64,000 bases of DNA from Halopseudomonas pelagia (GTDB lineage Bacteria > Pseudomonadota > Gammaproteobacteria > Pseudomonadales > Pseudomonadaceae), in NCBI RefSeq assembly GCF_009497895.1, contig NZ_CP033116.1, positions 1,612,001-1,676,000 of the forward strand. Reading direction: 5' to 3'. A program made the translations under genes and the position numbers. Positions within the stretch are counted from its first letter, which is position 1. Each line of letters begins with the position of its first letter. The notes below the pieces were generated by a model. That model had not been told where the DNA came from and ran no database searches. It worked only from the letters and a program-made list of their open reading frames with translations. Positions 25,886 to 36,602 of the stretch are shown here, one piece after another.

Positions 25886-26605
25886 ATGGAAAAGGCAGCT
25901 GAACTTGGACACAATGTCACGGGCGCGCAGATGTCGCCCGAAGACACAAAATCATTACTCCAGGCGGTGGAGAAGTATCCCCCTGATATCAAGGGCGATG
26001 CCTCCCGGCTCGCCCTGGCCCGTACGGAAATGCGCAAGGAATCAGGCCCGGTGGGGTCTGTTCCCATCCCCGGATCTGTCAAAGGCGTGCTCAAAAGCGG
26101 TTTCGACAAGATGCTCGGCAAACAACCCGAGCTTTTGGTCGACAAACTCGGTGAGCGCCTTGCTTACGAACGCACTGGGGTGCGGTTGTATGAAGCTGCA
26201 CTGGCAAAGTTTGAAGGCACCGCTACTGACGACAAGGAACTGATTCCGACATTACGCCGAATACGCGATGACGAAGCCGCGCATATGAAAATCGTAAAGG
26301 AGGCAATCGAAACGCTGGGTGCAGATCCCACCGCGATGACGCCCTGTGCCGACGTGGCGGGGGTGATGGCTCAAGGCATCATGCAGGTGTTGACCGACCC
26401 CAGAACCAACGTTTCTCAAGCACTTAACGCGTTGCTTACGCTGGAGCTGACGGATAATGCTGCGTGGGAATTGCTGGTGGATCTTACCAGCAAGGCGGGC
26501 CATCCGAAGATAGCCGCCAGTTTTGAAAAAGCATTGGCTGAAGAAGAGCGTCATGTGAGTACCATCAAAGCGCTGTTACAGCAGCAACTTGCAGCTCAGG
26601 CCTGA
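25886..26605 (+). CDS. Ferritin-like protein, small form
   Basis: 239-residue protein with a ferritin-like bundle in its C-terminal two thirds. Candidate metal ligands are in GERLAYERTGVRLYEAAL (about 92), RIRDDEAAHMKIVKEAIETL (about 130), LTLELTDNAAWELLVDL and LAEEERHVSTIKALL (about 218); the paired E-x-x-H motifs are diagnostic. The first 70 residues are a helical and proline-containing extension (PIPGSVKGVLKSGFDKMLG). The start is put at 25886 because GGAG is six bases upstream; the ATG at 25880 is too close to it. It is the last gene of the KGG-ferritin group and is followed by a terminator. Confidence 0.75.
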   Translation: MEKAAELGHNVTGAQMSPEDTKSLLQAVEKYPPDIKGDASRLALARTEMRKESGPVGSVPIPGSVKGVLKSGFDKMLGKQPELLVDKLGERLAYERTGVRLYEAALAKFEGTATDDKELIPTLRRIRDDEAAHMKIVKEAIETLGADPTAMTPCADVAGVMAQGIMQVLTDPRTNVSQALNALLTLELTDNAAWELLVDLTSKAGHPKIAASFEKALAEEERHVSTIKALLQQQLAAQA

Positions 26606-26610
26606 AGATT

Positions 26611-26644
26611 GGCGAGCTGGCTCACGAGGAGCTCGCTCGCCTTT
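26611..26644 (+). terminator. Terminator after the ferritin-like genes
   Basis: GGCGAGC (26611-26617) pairs with GCTCGCC (26635-26641), followed by TTT. It begins 5 bases after the stop codon. The T run is short, so the call is moderate. Confidence 0.6.
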
Positions 26645-26659
26645 CCCGTCTTCCGGGTG

Positions 26660-26905
26660 TCAGGTCGAATTCTTGATGCTGCCCCGAATGTTCATTGCCG
26701 CCAGGCCCAACTGCAGAACGATAAGTGCGTATGCCTGCGCGTAAAGTCCCCAGATTATCCATAGCACGTTGCTGGAAAGAAAAACCCAGAAGCCAAATTT
26801 TCGCCGCTGTTCGCTTTGCGATCCCACTAATCCGGCGGCAGCAATGGTCACCAGCATTGCTGGCCATTGCACCCAGTCCAGAAACTCCCAATCCAGATAC
26901 TCCAT
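26660..26905 (-). CDS. Small inner-membrane protein
   Basis: Unrecognised 81-residue membrane protein. It has two or three hydrophobic helices (WPAMLVTIAAAGLVGS at about 14-29, WVFLSSNVLWIIWGLYA at about 40-56, ALIVLQLGLAAMNI at about 59-72) and the basic loop SEQRRKFG between the first two. The pattern resembles half of a PnuC/SWEET-type small transporter, but this is not enough to assign transport. The frame is open to a TTG at 26947; the ATG at 26905 follows AGGAG at short distance. A longer overlapping frame (26622-27050) has no supporting features. Confidence 0.6.
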   Translation of the reverse strand: MEYLDWEFLDWVQWPAMLVTIAAAGLVGSQSEQRRKFGFWVFLSSNVLWIIWGLYAQAYALIVLQLGLAAMNIRGSIKNST

Positions 26906-27059
26906 GGGCTCCTCGCTCAGTTCCCAAGGGGGCGAATGTTGCCCCAATGTCGCCAGTGGTTGACCTCGTCAGTTTTTGATAATTCCTCACTCTCCTTGGG
27001 TTTTGGACCACGGGCAATCCAATTGCCTGTGCGAGAGGCTTTGCAGACAAATTCTTCTT

Positions 27060-27087
27060 GAACTAGCGAGCGTACGCCCAGTCCTGA
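27060..27087 (+). promoter_or_regulatory. Candidate AlgU-like promoter of the SDR-glgE operon
   Basis: GAACTA (27060-27065), a 17-base spacer and CCTGA (27083-27087), against the consensus GAACTT-N16/17-TCTGA. It lies about 55 bases before the SDR start codon. Two bases differ from the best consensus. Confidence 0.5.
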
Positions 27088-27142
27088 ATTTATAGCAGTT
27101 TGGATTACACATCTGGCTCAAGCACCAAATCAGGAGGCCCAT

Positions 27143-28000
27143 ATGACTGAAGATAGAACTCCACCAGCACAGCATCAGGATCAGCAGCCAGGATCCGAGC
27201 AGCAGATGCACCCGCAACCGATGTACATCACCGATGATTACCGTGGCTCAGACAAACTCAAAGGCAAGGTGGCCATCATTACCGGCGCAGATAGTGGCAT
27301 TGGCCGCGCGGTCGCCGTGCATTTCGCCCGCGAAGGCGCAAATGTGCTGGTCAGCTATCTGAATGAGGAAGAAGATGCGCGTGTTACCTGCGATGCGATC
27401 AAAGCCGAGGGTGCCGAGGCTATCAGCCATGCCGGTGACGTAGCCGAATCGAGTACCTGTCAGGCACTGATCGACAAGGCCATCCAGGCCTGGGGTCGCA
27501 TCGATATTCTGGTGAATAACGCTGGTGAGCAGCATCCTCAGGAAAATCTTGAGGACATCACCGAGGAGCAGTGGGAAAAAACCTTCCGCACCAATATCTT
27601 TGCCATGTTCCAGCTGACCAAAGCCACTCTGCCGCATCTGAAGAAGGGTGCGAGCATCATCAATACCACCTCGATCACCGCCTACAAGGGCAATCCGGTG
27701 CTACTGGATTACTCCTCCACCAAGGGCGCGATCACCAGTTTCACTCGCTCTTTGTCGGTCAACCTGGCCAAGCGTGGCATCAGAGTGAATGGCGTGGCGC
27801 CGGGTCCGATCTGGACACCCTTGATTCCTTCTACCTTCAGCGCAGATACGGTCTCCGAGTTTGGTGGAAACACGCCGATGGAACGCCCTGGCCAGCCGGC
27901 CGAGCTGGCCCCGAGCTACGTCTACCTCGCTTGCGAGGATGCTTCCTATGTCAGCGGCCAGGTGCTGCATGTCAACGGCGGCACCGTGCTCAATGGCTGA
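27143..28000 (+). CDS. SDR-family oxidoreductase (YghA/GSP39-like)
   Basis: NAD(P)-dependent short-chain dehydrogenase of the stress-associated branch that includes E. coli YghA and Bacillus general stress protein 39. The 285 residues have a hydrophilic N-terminal extension rich in Gln and Pro (about 1-35), the cofactor motif TGADSGIGRA (about 48), NNAG (about 125), and the catalytic Ser (NTTSI) and YSSTK (about 192-196). Substrates in the family are uncertain (sugar alcohols or aldehydes). The ATG follows AGGAGGCCCAT. It is the first gene before glgE (65-base gap) and likely shares its promoter. Confidence 0.88.
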   Translation: MTEDRTPPAQHQDQQPGSEQQMHPQPMYITDDYRGSDKLKGKVAIITGADSGIGRAVAVHFAREGANVLVSYLNEEEDARVTCDAIKAEGAEAISHAGDVAESSTCQALIDKAIQAWGRIDILVNNAGEQHPQENLEDITEEQWEKTFRTNIFAMFQLTKATLPHLKKGASIINTTSITAYKGNPVLLDYSSTKGAITSFTRSLSVNLAKRGIRVNGVAPGPIWTPLIPSTFSADTVSEFGGNTPMERPGQPAELAPSYVYLACEDASYVSGQVLHVNGGTVLNG

Positions 28001-28065
28001 TCAGGCCTGGCGATTGCCCGCAGCCTCTCCTTGGATATGCCCTCCACACCAGGAGTACCAATGAA

Positions 28066-30081
28066 ATGAATATGACTGCCTCCAGTACATCTGATCACGA
28101 TGCTGAGCAGACGCTGTCCCTGGATCAGGCCCTGGACATGCCGCGGATCGCGATAGAGAGCATTACGCCTGACGTCGAAGGTGGGCGTTTTGCCGCCAAG
28201 GCGGTAGTGCATCAGCAATCGAGCATTTCGGCCGTGGTTTTTTCCGATGGGCATGACCAGCTCGCGGTGGATCTGGTCTGGCGTCGCTTCCCAGATGCGC
28301 ATTGGCAGCGCACGCCCATGGAAGAGCTGGGCAACGATCATTGGAGTGCTGACCTGACAACACACCTGGCCGGCCGTGTGGTGTTTGCCATTGAAGCCTG
28401 GATCGATCTGTACGGCACCTTCCACTATGAGTTGCAGAAGAAACATCAGGCCGGTGTTTCGGTGGATCTGGAGCTGCGCGAAGGTGCGGCGCTGATCAGG
28501 GACTCTGCCGCACAGGCGGCAGCCCACCACGTAGAGCGGATGAATCAGCTGGTCGCCGATCTGGACTCCCGTGCTGGCAACGATCAACTGCTGGCCTTGA
28601 TGCTTGACCCAGGCACAGTCACCACCATGCGCACGGCGGGTTTGCGTGGTCATCTGACGCGCAGCCCGGTGCAGGCGCTGGAAGTGGAGCGGCAACTGGC
28701 GCAATTTGCCAGTTGGTACGAACTCTTTCCGCGCTCAGTGACGGATGATCCGCAGCGTCACGGCACCTTTGCGGATGTCGCGGGGCGCCTGCCGGAAATA
28801 AGTCAGATGGGTTTTGACGTGCTGTATTTTCCGCCCATCCATCCAATTGGAAGCACCCATCGCAAAGGCCGGAATAACAGTCTGGTAGCGGAAGCGGGGG
28901 ACCCCGGCAGCCCCTATGCTATTGGTAGCGCCGAAGGCGGTCACGAAGCCATTCACCCGGAACTGGGTAGCCTTGATGAGTTTCTCGAACTGGTCAGCAA
29001 GGCACGTGACCACGGCTTGGAGATTGCCCTGGATTTTGCCATTCAGTGCTCGCCGGACCATCCATGGATCACCGAGCATCCCGGCTGGTTCAGCTGGCGT
29101 CCAGATGGCAGCATCCGGCACGCGGAGAACCCGCCAAAAAAGTATGAGGATATCGTCAACGTCGACTTTTATGCTGACGATGCTATCCCGGACTTGTGGC
29201 TGGCTTTACGTGATGCGGTCAAAGGCTGGGCTGGACACGGCGTCACCCTGTTTCGCGTAGATAATCCGCATACTAAGCCGCTGCCGTTCTGGGAATGGCT
29301 GATTGCCGATATCCGCCGCGATTACCCCGATACGATTTTTCTCGCAGAGGCCTTCACCCGGCCGGCGATGATGGCACGGCTGGGCAAGTTGGGGTTCAGC
29401 CAGAGTTATACTTATTTCACCTGGCGCAACACCAAGGACGAACTGCAGAGCTATTTTGCCGAGCTGAATACCAGCCCTTGGCGCGACTGTTACCGGCCCA
29501 ATTTTTTCGTCAATACCCCGGATATCAATCCGCGCTTTCTGCATGAATCGGGGCGCGCGGGTTTTCTTATCCGCGCTGCGCTCGCGACCATGGGCTCGGG
29601 CCTGTGGGGTATGTATTCCGGCTTTGAAATTGCCGAAGCGGCGCCCGTGCCCGGCAAGGAAGAGTATCTGGATTCAGAGAAGTACCAGATTCGCCCGCGG
29701 GACTATCAGGCCGAGGGCAACATTGTGGCGGAGATTACCCGGCTCAATCTGATTCGCCGGCAGAACCCCGCATTGCAAACCCATCTGGGTTTTCAGGCCT
29801 ATAACGCCTGGAACGACAACATCTTCTATTTTGGCAAGCGCACCGAGGATCTGAGCAACTTCATCCTGATTGCCATCAGCCTGGATCCGCACCATCCGCA
29901 GGAAGCGCATTTCGACCTGCCGTTATGGGAGTTCGGCTTGCCGGACGATGCCAGCATGCATGGAGAGGATTTAATGAACGGCCATACCTGGATCTGGCAC
30001 GGGAAAACACAATGGATGCGCATTGATCCCGCTTACCAGCCATTCGGAATTTGGCGTCTACGTACCGTTGAAGGGACATAA
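28066..30081 (+). CDS. glgE: Alpha-1,4-glucan:maltose-1-phosphate maltosyltransferase GlgE
   Basis: Transfers maltose from maltose-1-phosphate to the non-reducing end of alpha-1,4-glucan. The 671 residues have an N-terminal beta domain (about 15-125, DUF3416 type), then a GH13 barrel with nucleophile Asp399 in RVDNPHTKPLP and acid/base Glu428 in FLAEAFTRP. The LYFPPIHPIGSTHRKGRNN segment near 255-275 is a GlgE hallmark. The frame is open far upstream inside the SDR gene; the ATG at 28066 is the plausible start, preceded by AGGAG at ten bases. A two-codon frame ATG-AAA-TGA at 28061 overlaps it, which may adjust initiation. The treS-mak gene starts two bases after the stop and supplies the maltose-1-phosphate. 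Confidence 0.95.
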   Translation: MNMTASSTSDHDAEQTLSLDQALDMPRIAIESITPDVEGGRFAAKAVVHQQSSISAVVFSDGHDQLAVDLVWRRFPDAHWQRTPMEELGNDHWSADLTTHLAGRVVFAIEAWIDLYGTFHYELQKKHQAGVSVDLELREGAALIRDSAAQAAAHHVERMNQLVADLDSRAGNDQLLALMLDPGTVTTMRTAGLRGHLTRSPVQALEVERQLAQFASWYELFPRSVTDDPQRHGTFADVAGRLPEISQMGFDVLYFPPIHPIGSTHRKGRNNSLVAEAGDPGSPYAIGSAEGGHEAIHPELGSLDEFLELVSKARDHGLEIALDFAIQCSPDHPWITEHPGWFSWRPDGSIRHAENPPKKYEDIVNVDFYADDAIPDLWLALRDAVKGWAGHGVTLFRVDNPHTKPLPFWEWLIADIRRDYPDTIFLAEAFTRPAMMARLGKLGFSQSYTYFTWRNTKDELQSYFAELNTSPWRDCYRPNFFVNTPDINPRFLHESGRAGFLIRAALATMGSGLWGMYSGFEIAEAAPVPGKEEYLDSEKYQIRPRDYQAEGNIVAEITRLNLIRRQNPALQTHLGFQAYNAWNDNIFYFGKRTEDLSNFILIAISLDPHHPQEAHFDLPLWEFGLPDDASMHGEDLMNGHTWIWHGKTQWMRIDPAYQPFGIWRLRTVEGT

Positions 30082-30083
30082 TC

Positions 30084-33000
30084 ATGACAGAGTCGGCTTT
30101 TCTCAATGATCCGCAGTGGTACAAGGACGCGGTGATTTACCAGGTACATGTAAAATCCTTTTTCGACGCTAATAACGATGGTATCGGCGATTTCGCCGGC
30201 CTGATCGAGAAGCTCGATTACATCGCCGGGCTGGGTGTGAACACCATCTGGCTGCTGCCGTTCTACCCATCGCCGCGGCGTGACGATGGGTATGACATCG
30301 CCGCTTACCGCGGCGTGCATCCGGACTATGGCAGCATGGCCGATGCCAAGCGCTTTATCGCCCAGGCACATCGCCGGGGTTTGCGCGTGATAACCGAATT
30401 GGTGATCAACCACACCTCTGATCAGCATCCCTGGTTCCAGCGTGCGCGGCAGGCAAAGAAGGGCTCCAAAGCCCGCGATTTTTACGTCTGGTCGGATACC
30501 GACGATTTATACCAGGGCACTCGCATCATCTTTCTGGATACCGAAAAGTCCAACTGGACCTGGGATCCAGTAGCCAAGCAGTACTTCTGGCACCGCTTCT
30601 ATTCGCATCAGCCGGACCTGAATTTCGATAATCCGCAGGTGTTGAAGGCCGTGTTGAGCGTTATGCGTTTCTGGTTGGATCTGGGCGTGGATGGCCTGCG
30701 GCTGGATGCCATCCCTTATCTGATCGAGCGCGACGGCACCAACAACGAGAATCTGCCGGAAACTCATGTGGTGCTGAAAAAGATCCGTGCCGAACTGGAC
30801 GCGCATTATCCCGACCGCATGCTGCTGGCTGAAGCCAATCAGTGGCCGGAGGACACGCAGCAGTATTTCGGCGATGGCGACGAGTGCCACATGGCCTTCC
30901 ACTTTCCGCTGATGCCGCGCATGTATATGGCCATCGCTCAGGAAGATCGCTTTCCGATCACCGACATTCTGCGGCAGACCCCGGACATCCCCGAGGCCTG
31001 CCAGTGGGCAATCTTCCTGCGCAACCATGATGAGTTGACGCTGGAAATGGTGACCGACAAGGAGCGGGACTATCTGTGGAACTACTATGCAGCCGACCGC
31101 CGAGCGCGCATCAATCTGGGTATCCGGCGTCGGCTGGCGCCGTTGGTGGAACGCGATCGCCGGCGTATCGAGCTGCTCAACAGTCTGCTGCTGTCGATGC
31201 CAGGGACGCCAACCCTGTATTACGGCGACGAGATCGGCATGGGTGACAATATTTTCCTCGGCGATCGCGACGGCGTCCGTACCCCGATGCAATGGTCGAT
31301 CGACCGCAACGGCGGGTTCTCCGCTGCGGATCCGGCCAGTCTGGTGCTGCCTCCCATCCAGGATCCGCTATATGGCTTTCAAACCATCAATGTTGAATCT
31401 CAGTCCCGCGATGCCCACTCGCTACTGAACTGGACCCGGCGCATGCTGGCGGTGCGCAAGCAGCAAAAGGCCTTCGGGCGCGGCACTTTGAAAATGCTGT
31501 CGCCGAGCAACCGGCGGATTATCGCCTACCTGCGTGAATACCATGATGGCGACGGCCGCCATGAGACCATCCTTTGCGTGGCCAATCTGTCACGCGCGGC
31601 CCAGGCGGCAGAGCTGGATCTGGCTGCATATGACGGAAGGGTGCCAGTGGAGATGGTTGGCGGTACCTCATTCCCGCCGATTGGCCGCCTGAATTATCTG
31701 CTGACACTGCCGCCCTACGGTTTCTTCTGGTTCCTGCTGGCGGATGAAAAACAGATGCCGAGCTGGCATGTTGAGCCGTCAGAAGCCATGCCGGATCTGC
31801 GCACCCTGGTGATCACCAGTCATCTGTCCGAGCTGACACGGCCCGCGCAACGCGAGCAGCTGGAGCGCGAATGCTTGCCGCCTTATCTGCACAGCCGTCG
31901 CTGGTTTGCTGCGTCAGATGCGCAGCCTGAGGTAAAGATGCTCTATGCCATACCGCTGGATGACTCGAAGGTACCCAGCCTGCTGAGCGAGTGGGAAGTA
32001 TCGGGTGGGCGTCGGCAAGCGTGTTATCAACTGCCGCTGGCGTATGTCGACGAGCAGCAGGCCGGAAGTGGCTCGGTGCAGCAGTCGGCGCTGGCACTGG
32101 CACGGTTGCGGCGGGGGCGGCAGGTGGGCCTGATAACCGATGCGGTCAGCCTGGAGAACTTTGCTCCACAGGTGGTCAAGCATCTACGTCAGTCTAGTGT
32201 ACTCAATGGTGAGACGGTTGGTGAGCAGGAGCCGTTTGAAATCCAGTTTCTGCCGGCGCAGGGCTTGCAGGCGCTTGAGCCAAACGAGCAGGAGTCTTCT
32301 CGGCTGTTTGGCGCCGAGCAGTCGAATACCTCCATTGCGCTGGGCGAACGGATGATGCTCAAGCTGATTCGTAAAGTGGTACCTGGTGTTCACCCTGAAG
32401 CAGAAATGGGTACTTTCCTCACTAACGCTGGATTTGCGCACATTCCGCCGCTGTTGGGTGAGGTGCGCCGGGTCAACCAGGCCGGGGAGCCGCATACGCT
32501 GATGGTGCTGCAGGGTTACATGAACAGCCAGGGTGATGCGTGGCAATGGACGCTGGATACCCTTGAGCGAGCCGTCCGGGACCAGTTGGCGGGCGGTATG
32601 TCGGAGCAGGAAAGTCAATTTACTGCGCTGGCGGAACTGGAAACCTTTGCCGGATTGCTGGGGCAGCGCCTGGGCGAGATGCATGTGTTACTTGCGCTGC
32701 GGTCTGACAATCCGGACTTTGGTCATGTTGTCAGTACCGCGGAGGACGCCAATAACTGGGCCGATAGCGTGGCCGAGCAGTTGCAGCAAGCCTTGACCGA
32801 GTCAATGCGTTATCAAGCTTATCTGAATGAGGACGACCAACAACTTCTGCAGTCACTCGACGCCCGCCACGGCGAGCTGTTGAGGCAGGTCCAGTTATTG
32901 GCCGAGCGGATTGAGGGCGGTATCTGTACGCGGGTGCATGGCGACCTGCACCTGGGGCAGGTGCTGGTGGTGCAGGGTGATGCCTGCTTTATTGATTTCG

Positions 33001-33410
33001 AGGGCGAGCCCACCCGCAGCCTTGCGGAACGGCGCGCCCGGCACAGCCCGTTGAAAGACGTGAGTGGCATGCTGCGTTCTTTTGATTACGCCGCAGCCAT
33101 GGCTATACGCAATGTACAGAGTACCGATCTGTCTGAAGAAGCTGCGCAGGCACGACGCACAATTGCGCAAACCTATCTGTTCCAGACTCATGCCGCGTTT
33201 TTGGATGCTTACCGGTTAGCTGCGGCAGAATTGCCGCATGCCTGGCGTGACCGGGATGGCGAGGGGGCTGCGTTGACCCTGTTCGGCATAGAAAAAGCAG
33301 CCTACGAAATGCTCTATGAAGCTCAGTACCGGCGTGATTGGCTGAGTGTGCCGCTGCGGGGTATGGCGGAGTTGGTTAAACCTTTGTTGGGGGGCAGCAC
33401 TGATGAGTAA
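30084..33410 (+). CDS. treS: Trehalose synthase-maltokinase fusion (TreS-Mak)
   Basis: Bifunctional 1108-residue enzyme: the N-terminal half (about 1-555) is a GH13 trehalose synthase that interconverts trehalose and maltose, and the C-terminal half (about 640-1105) is a maltokinase (Pep2/Mak) that phosphorylates maltose at C1 with ATP. In the first part the nucleophile is Asp208 ([11 protein letters not shown]), the acid/base Glu250 ([11 protein letters not shown]) and NHDELTLEM follows. In the kinase part [11 protein letters not shown] (His952) and FIDFEGEP are the catalytic and metal-binding loops of the aminoglycoside-phosphotransferase-like fold. The product feeds GlgE. It overlaps glgB by 8 bases. 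Confidence 0.95.
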   Translation: MTESAFLNDPQWYKDAVIYQVHVKSFFDANNDGIGDFAGLIEKLDYIAGLGVNTIWLLPFYPSPRRDDGYDIAAYRGVHPDYGSMADAKRFIAQAHRRGLRVITELVINHTSDQHPWFQRARQAKKGSKARDFYVWSDTDDLYQGTRIIFLDTEKSNWTWDPVAKQYFWHRFYSHQPDLNFDNPQVLKAVLSVMRFWLDLGVDGLRLDAIPYLIERDGTNNENLPETHVVLKKIRAELDAHYPDRMLLAEANQWPEDTQQYFGDGDECHMAFHFPLMPRMYMAIAQEDRFPITDILRQTPDIPEACQWAIFLRNHDELTLEMVTDKERDYLWNYYAADRRARINLGIRRRLAPLVERDRRRIELLNSLLLSMPGTPTLYYGDEIGMGDNIFLGDRDGVRTPMQWSIDRNGGFSAADPASLVLPPIQDPLYGFQTINVESQSRDAHSLLNWTRRMLAVRKQQKAFGRGTLKMLSPSNRRIIAYLREYHDGDGRHETILCVANLSRAAQAAELDLAAYDGRVPVEMVGGTSFPPIGRLNYLLTLPPYGFFWFLLADEKQMPSWHVEPSEAMPDLRTLVITSHLSELTRPAQREQLERECLPPYLHSRRWFAASDAQPEVKMLYAIPLDDSKVPSLLSEWEVSGGRRQACYQLPLAYVDEQQAGSGSVQQSALALARLRRGRQVGLITDAVSLENFAPQVVKHLRQSSVLNGETVGEQEPFEIQFLPAQGLQALEPNEQESSRLFGAEQSNTSIALGERMMLKLIRKVVPGVHPEAEMGTFLTNAGFAHIPPLLGEVRRVNQAGEPHTLMVLQGYMNSQGDAWQWTLDTLERAVRDQLAGGMSEQESQFTALAELETFAGLLGQRLGEMHVLLALRSDNPDFGHVVSTAEDANNWADSVAEQLQQALTESMRYQAYLNEDDQQLLQSLDARHGELLRQVQLLAERIEGGICTRVHGDLHLGQVLVVQGDACFIDFEGEPTRSLAERRARHSPLKDVSGMLRSFDYAAAMAIRNVQSTDLSEEAAQARRTIAQTYLFQTHAAFLDAYRLAAAELPHAWRDRDGEGAALTLFGIEKAAYEMLYEAQYRRDWLSVPLRGMAELVKPLLGGSTDE

Positions 33411-35613
33411 CCGTGAAGTTCGCAGTGATGAGCAACTGCGCCAGGGCCTGGAAGCGCTTTTGCGAGCGGAACATGGCGACCCCTTTGCTCTGCTTGGGCC
33501 TCAGGTCGACGAACAGGGCATGGTGGTGCGAACCTTGCAGCCGGGTGCGCTGCAGGTGGAACTGGTTGCAGCTGAAACCGGTGCCTCCCTGGGCATGCTT
33601 GAACAGCAGGACCACAGTGGGCTGTTCAGCCTGCGCCTGCCTGAGTTGGTCGACTATTTATATCGTATAAGTTGGCCTGATGCAGTCCAGGAAACGGAGG
33701 ATCCCTATGCATTTTCCTCGCAGCTGGGTGAAATGGATATTTATCTGTTCAGCGAGGGAAAACACCGCGAACTGGGTAACAGCTTCGGTGCGCAACTGGT
33801 CGAAGTCGGGGGTGTGAAGGGCGTGCGTTTCAGCGTCTGGGCGCCCAATGCCCGGCGAGTATCGGTGGTGGGGCAGTTCAATAGCTGGGATGGCCGCCGC
33901 CACCCGATGCGGCTGCACCCCTCTGCAGGGGTCTGGGAGCTGTTCATCCCGCGCCTGGGACCGGGAGAAGTATATAAATATGAAATTCTCGGCAGCCACG
34001 GCGTGTTGCCATTGCGTGCAGATCCGCTGGCGCTGGCGACCGAGCTGCCCCCTGCTACCGGCTCGGTAGTTGCAGCGGAATTGGCATTCGACTGGCAGGA
34101 TGACGCCTGGATGCAGCGTCGTACATCGGCCCCTGCAACCGCCAGTGCGCTCTCGATCTATGAACTTCATGCTGGTTCCTGGCGCCACGGTCCGAGTACG
34201 GAGGAGGGCGAAGAATTTCATGTGCTGAACTGGCAGGAATTGGGTGAGCAATTGATCCCGTACGTGCTGGATCTGGGCTTCAGCCATATCGAACTATTGC
34301 CGATCATGGAGCATCCTTTCGGCGGCTCCTGGGGCTACCAGCCGCTCTCACAGTTTGCGCCCACCGCACGCTATGGCAGCCCGCACGATTTCGCCGCATT
34401 CGTTGATGCCTGCCACCAGGCCGGGCTCGGCGTGATTCTGGATTGGGTACCGGCGCATTTCCCCAATGATGCTCACGGGCTGGCGATGTTCGATGGCACC
34501 GCCCTGTATGAATACGCTCATCCGTTCGAGGGTTACCATCAGGACTGGAATACCTGCATCTTCAACCTTGGGCGCAACGAGGTACATGGCTTTATGCTCG
34601 CCTCGGCGTTGCACTGGCTACGCACTTACCATATCGACGGACTGCGCGTGGATGCGGTGGCCTCCATGCTCTATCGCGACTACTCGCGCAAGGCTGACGA
34701 GTGGATCCCCAATCAGCATGGCGGACGCGAAAATCTGGAAGCCATCGATTTTCTACGGCATCTGAACGAGGTGGTCGCCAGCGAGGTGCCGGGCGCGATG
34801 GTTATCGCCGAAGAGTCCACCGCCTGGCCGGGGGTTAGTCGCCCCAGTCGCGAAGGCGGCCTGGGATTTGATTTCAAATGGAACATGGGCTGGATGCATG
34901 ACAGCCTGAGTTATATGGCCGAAGATCCGTTGCACCGCCAGCATCATCACCATCAACTGACCTTCGGTCTGCTCTATGCTTTCTCGGAGCATTTCATTCT
35001 GCCCATATCGCATGATGAAGTGGTGCACGGCAAGCGCTCGTTGCTCGACAAGATGCCTGGTGATCACTGGCAGAAACTGGCGAATCTGCGCCTGTACTTC
35101 AGCTTCATGTGGACCCATCCGGGCAAGAAGCTGCTATTCATGGGCTGTGAGTTCGGTCAGTGGCGCGAATGGAATCACGACGCCGAACTGGACTGGTACC
35201 TGTTGCAGTACGGTGAGCACCAGGGAGTTCATGGTTTATTGCGCGACCTCAATGGTCTATACCGCAATGAGCCGGCACTGCACCGTTATGATGATCGCGA
35301 AGCCGGGTTCGAATGGCTGATTGGCGACGATCAGGCGAACAGTGTTTTTGCCTGGTTGCGCAAGGGCGAGAGTGACGACCCGCCAGTGCTGGTGGTACAC
35401 AACTTCACCCCGACCCCGCGTTTGAGCTATCGCGTCGGTGTGCCCTGCGGTGGTAACTGGCAAGTATTGATCAATAGCGATGCAGAACAATATTCCGGCT
35501 CAAATGCTGGCAGTAGGGGGCCGCTGGCGAGCGAAATGGTGGCCAGCCACGGCAAGGACCAGTCACTGGTGCTGGATCTGCCGCCACTGGCAACCCTTGT
35601 TCTGCGGCCTTAA
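33403..35613 (+). CDS. glgB: 1,4-alpha-glucan branching enzyme GlgB
   Basis: Introduces alpha-1,6 branches into alpha-glucan. The 736 residues have an N1 domain (about 10-105), a CBM48 domain (about 120-220, [19 protein letters not shown]), a GH13 barrel with nucleophile Asp417 ([16 protein letters not shown]), acid/base Glu470 (VIAEES) and [11 protein letters not shown] (about 543), and a C-terminal beta domain. The upstream frame extends to 33346 within treS-mak, but the ATG at 33403 gives the usual start. The gene ends the operon; its TAA shares TTAA with the convergent ybhN-like stop, leaving no space for a terminator. Confidence 0.96.
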   Translation: MSNREVRSDEQLRQGLEALLRAEHGDPFALLGPQVDEQGMVVRTLQPGALQVELVAAETGASLGMLEQQDHSGLFSLRLPELVDYLYRISWPDAVQETEDPYAFSSQLGEMDIYLFSEGKHRELGNSFGAQLVEVGGVKGVRFSVWAPNARRVSVVGQFNSWDGRRHPMRLHPSAGVWELFIPRLGPGEVYKYEILGSHGVLPLRADPLALATELPPATGSVVAAELAFDWQDDAWMQRRTSAPATASALSIYELHAGSWRHGPSTEEGEEFHVLNWQELGEQLIPYVLDLGFSHIELLPIMEHPFGGSWGYQPLSQFAPTARYGSPHDFAAFVDACHQAGLGVILDWVPAHFPNDAHGLAMFDGTALYEYAHPFEGYHQDWNTCIFNLGRNEVHGFMLASALHWLRTYHIDGLRVDAVASMLYRDYSRKADEWIPNQHGGRENLEAIDFLRHLNEVVASEVPGAMVIAEESTAWPGVSRPSREGGLGFDFKWNMGWMHDSLSYMAEDPLHRQHHHHQLTFGLLYAFSEHFILPISHDEVVHGKRSLLDKMPGDHWQKLANLRLYFSFMWTHPGKKLLFMGCEFGQWREWNHDAELDWYLLQYGEHQGVHGLLRDLNGLYRNEPALHRYDDREAGFEWLIGDDQANSVFAWLRKGESDDPPVLVVHNFTPTPRLSYRVGVPCGGNWQVLINSDAEQYSGSNAGSRGPLASEMVASHGKDQSLVLDLPPLATLVLRP

Positions 35614-36602
35614 CCTTTGCTTGTTGCGCTAACGGGCCCGTCGGTACGGCGGGCTCGGGCCTGCTTTTCCAGAAGCAGATAAACCACACAAGCCAAAGCC
35701 AGCGGGAACAGGAAATACAGCGCGCGATAACCGATAAGCGCGGCCATGATTTCGTTTTGAGGAAACTGTTGTTGCAGCAGGGTAATGAAGACTACCTCGA
35801 TGACGCCCAGTCCGGCCGGAATATGCGTAACCACCCCGGCTATGCTGCTGACCATCAGGATGGCCAGAATCGTTGGATAGAAGGCACCCTCCGGCAATAA
35901 CAGAAAGATCAACAGGGCCATCATCGACCAGTTCGCTGCACCAAGCACGGCTTGTAGCAAGGCGAACTTCAGCGGTGGCAGCACGATTTCATGCCCGCGT
36001 ATATGCCAACTACGTCGCTTGGATATGCCACACGCCAGCAGATAGCCTAACGCAACTATTACCAGCGCGATCCCGATCAATCGCAATCCGGTCTGACCGA
36101 TCTCCCAACTCTCGGGCAGCCGCAACAGACCCAGGCTGAACAGAATGCCGGCGAGCAGAATGTAGCCCAGCCAGTTGGTGACCATGCTCAGGCTCATGAC
36201 ACGAGTGATGGTCGGTACGTCCAACCCGTATCGAGAGTAAAGCCGGTAGCGCAGCGCCACGCCGCCGACAATCGCCCCCATGTTCAAGTTGAATGCGTAA
36301 CAGACGAAGGTCACCGGCAGCACTTCGCTTATGCGCATGGAGTGGCGGGTGTAAGCGCGGCCGAGCAGATCAAAACAGCTGTAGGTGGCATAGCTGACCA
36401 GCGCAATGACCGCGCCGATGGCCAGGGTGCTCAGGGGGTAATCGCGCAGCGTGGTAATGACTTCGGCCCAGTCGACATTGCGTGCCAGGTAAAACAGCAG
36501 CACCGGCACCGCGATGAAAAAACACCAGGTGAGTATCCGCTTGGCCCAATACCACCATGGTCGGCTCGGTGATGGGTCTGCGCTCTGTCCGGCATTGCTC
36601 AA
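35610..36602 (-). CDS. YbhN-like membrane protein (lysylphosphatidylglycerol synthase TM-type)
   Basis: Integral inner-membrane protein of the UPF0104/YbhN family, related to the flippase-like membrane half of MprF. The 330 residues contain about eight hydrophobic helices and the family segments [24 protein letters not shown] (about 100-125) and [18 protein letters not shown] (about 260-278). The exact role is unknown; linkage to cardiolipin synthase suggests phospholipid handling. The start overlaps clsB by 4 bases, reproducing the ybhP-clsB-ybhN order of E. coli. It is the last gene of the long minus-strand operon. Confidence 0.87.
   Translation of the reverse strand: MSNAGQSADPSPSRPWWYWAKRILTWCFFIAVPVLLFYLARNVDWAEVITTLRDYPLSTLAIGAVIALVSYATYSCFDLLGRAYTRHSMRISEVLPVTFVCYAFNLNMGAIVGGVALRYRLYSRYGLDVPTITRVMSLSMVTNWLGYILLAGILFSLGLLRLPESWEIGQTGLRLIGIALVIVALGYLLACGISKRRSWHIRGHEIVLPPLKFALLQAVLGAANWSMMALLIFLLLPEGAFYPTILAILMVSSIAGVVTHIPAGLGVIEVVFITLLQQQFPQNEIMAALIGYRALYFLFPLALACVVYLLLEKQARARRTDGPVSATSKG

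Noticed and set aside
26622..27050. 142-codon minus-strand frame overlapping the small membrane protein
   Set aside because: Composition is unlike a real protein and no ribosome site is seen; the overlapping hydrophobic frame has clear membrane helices.
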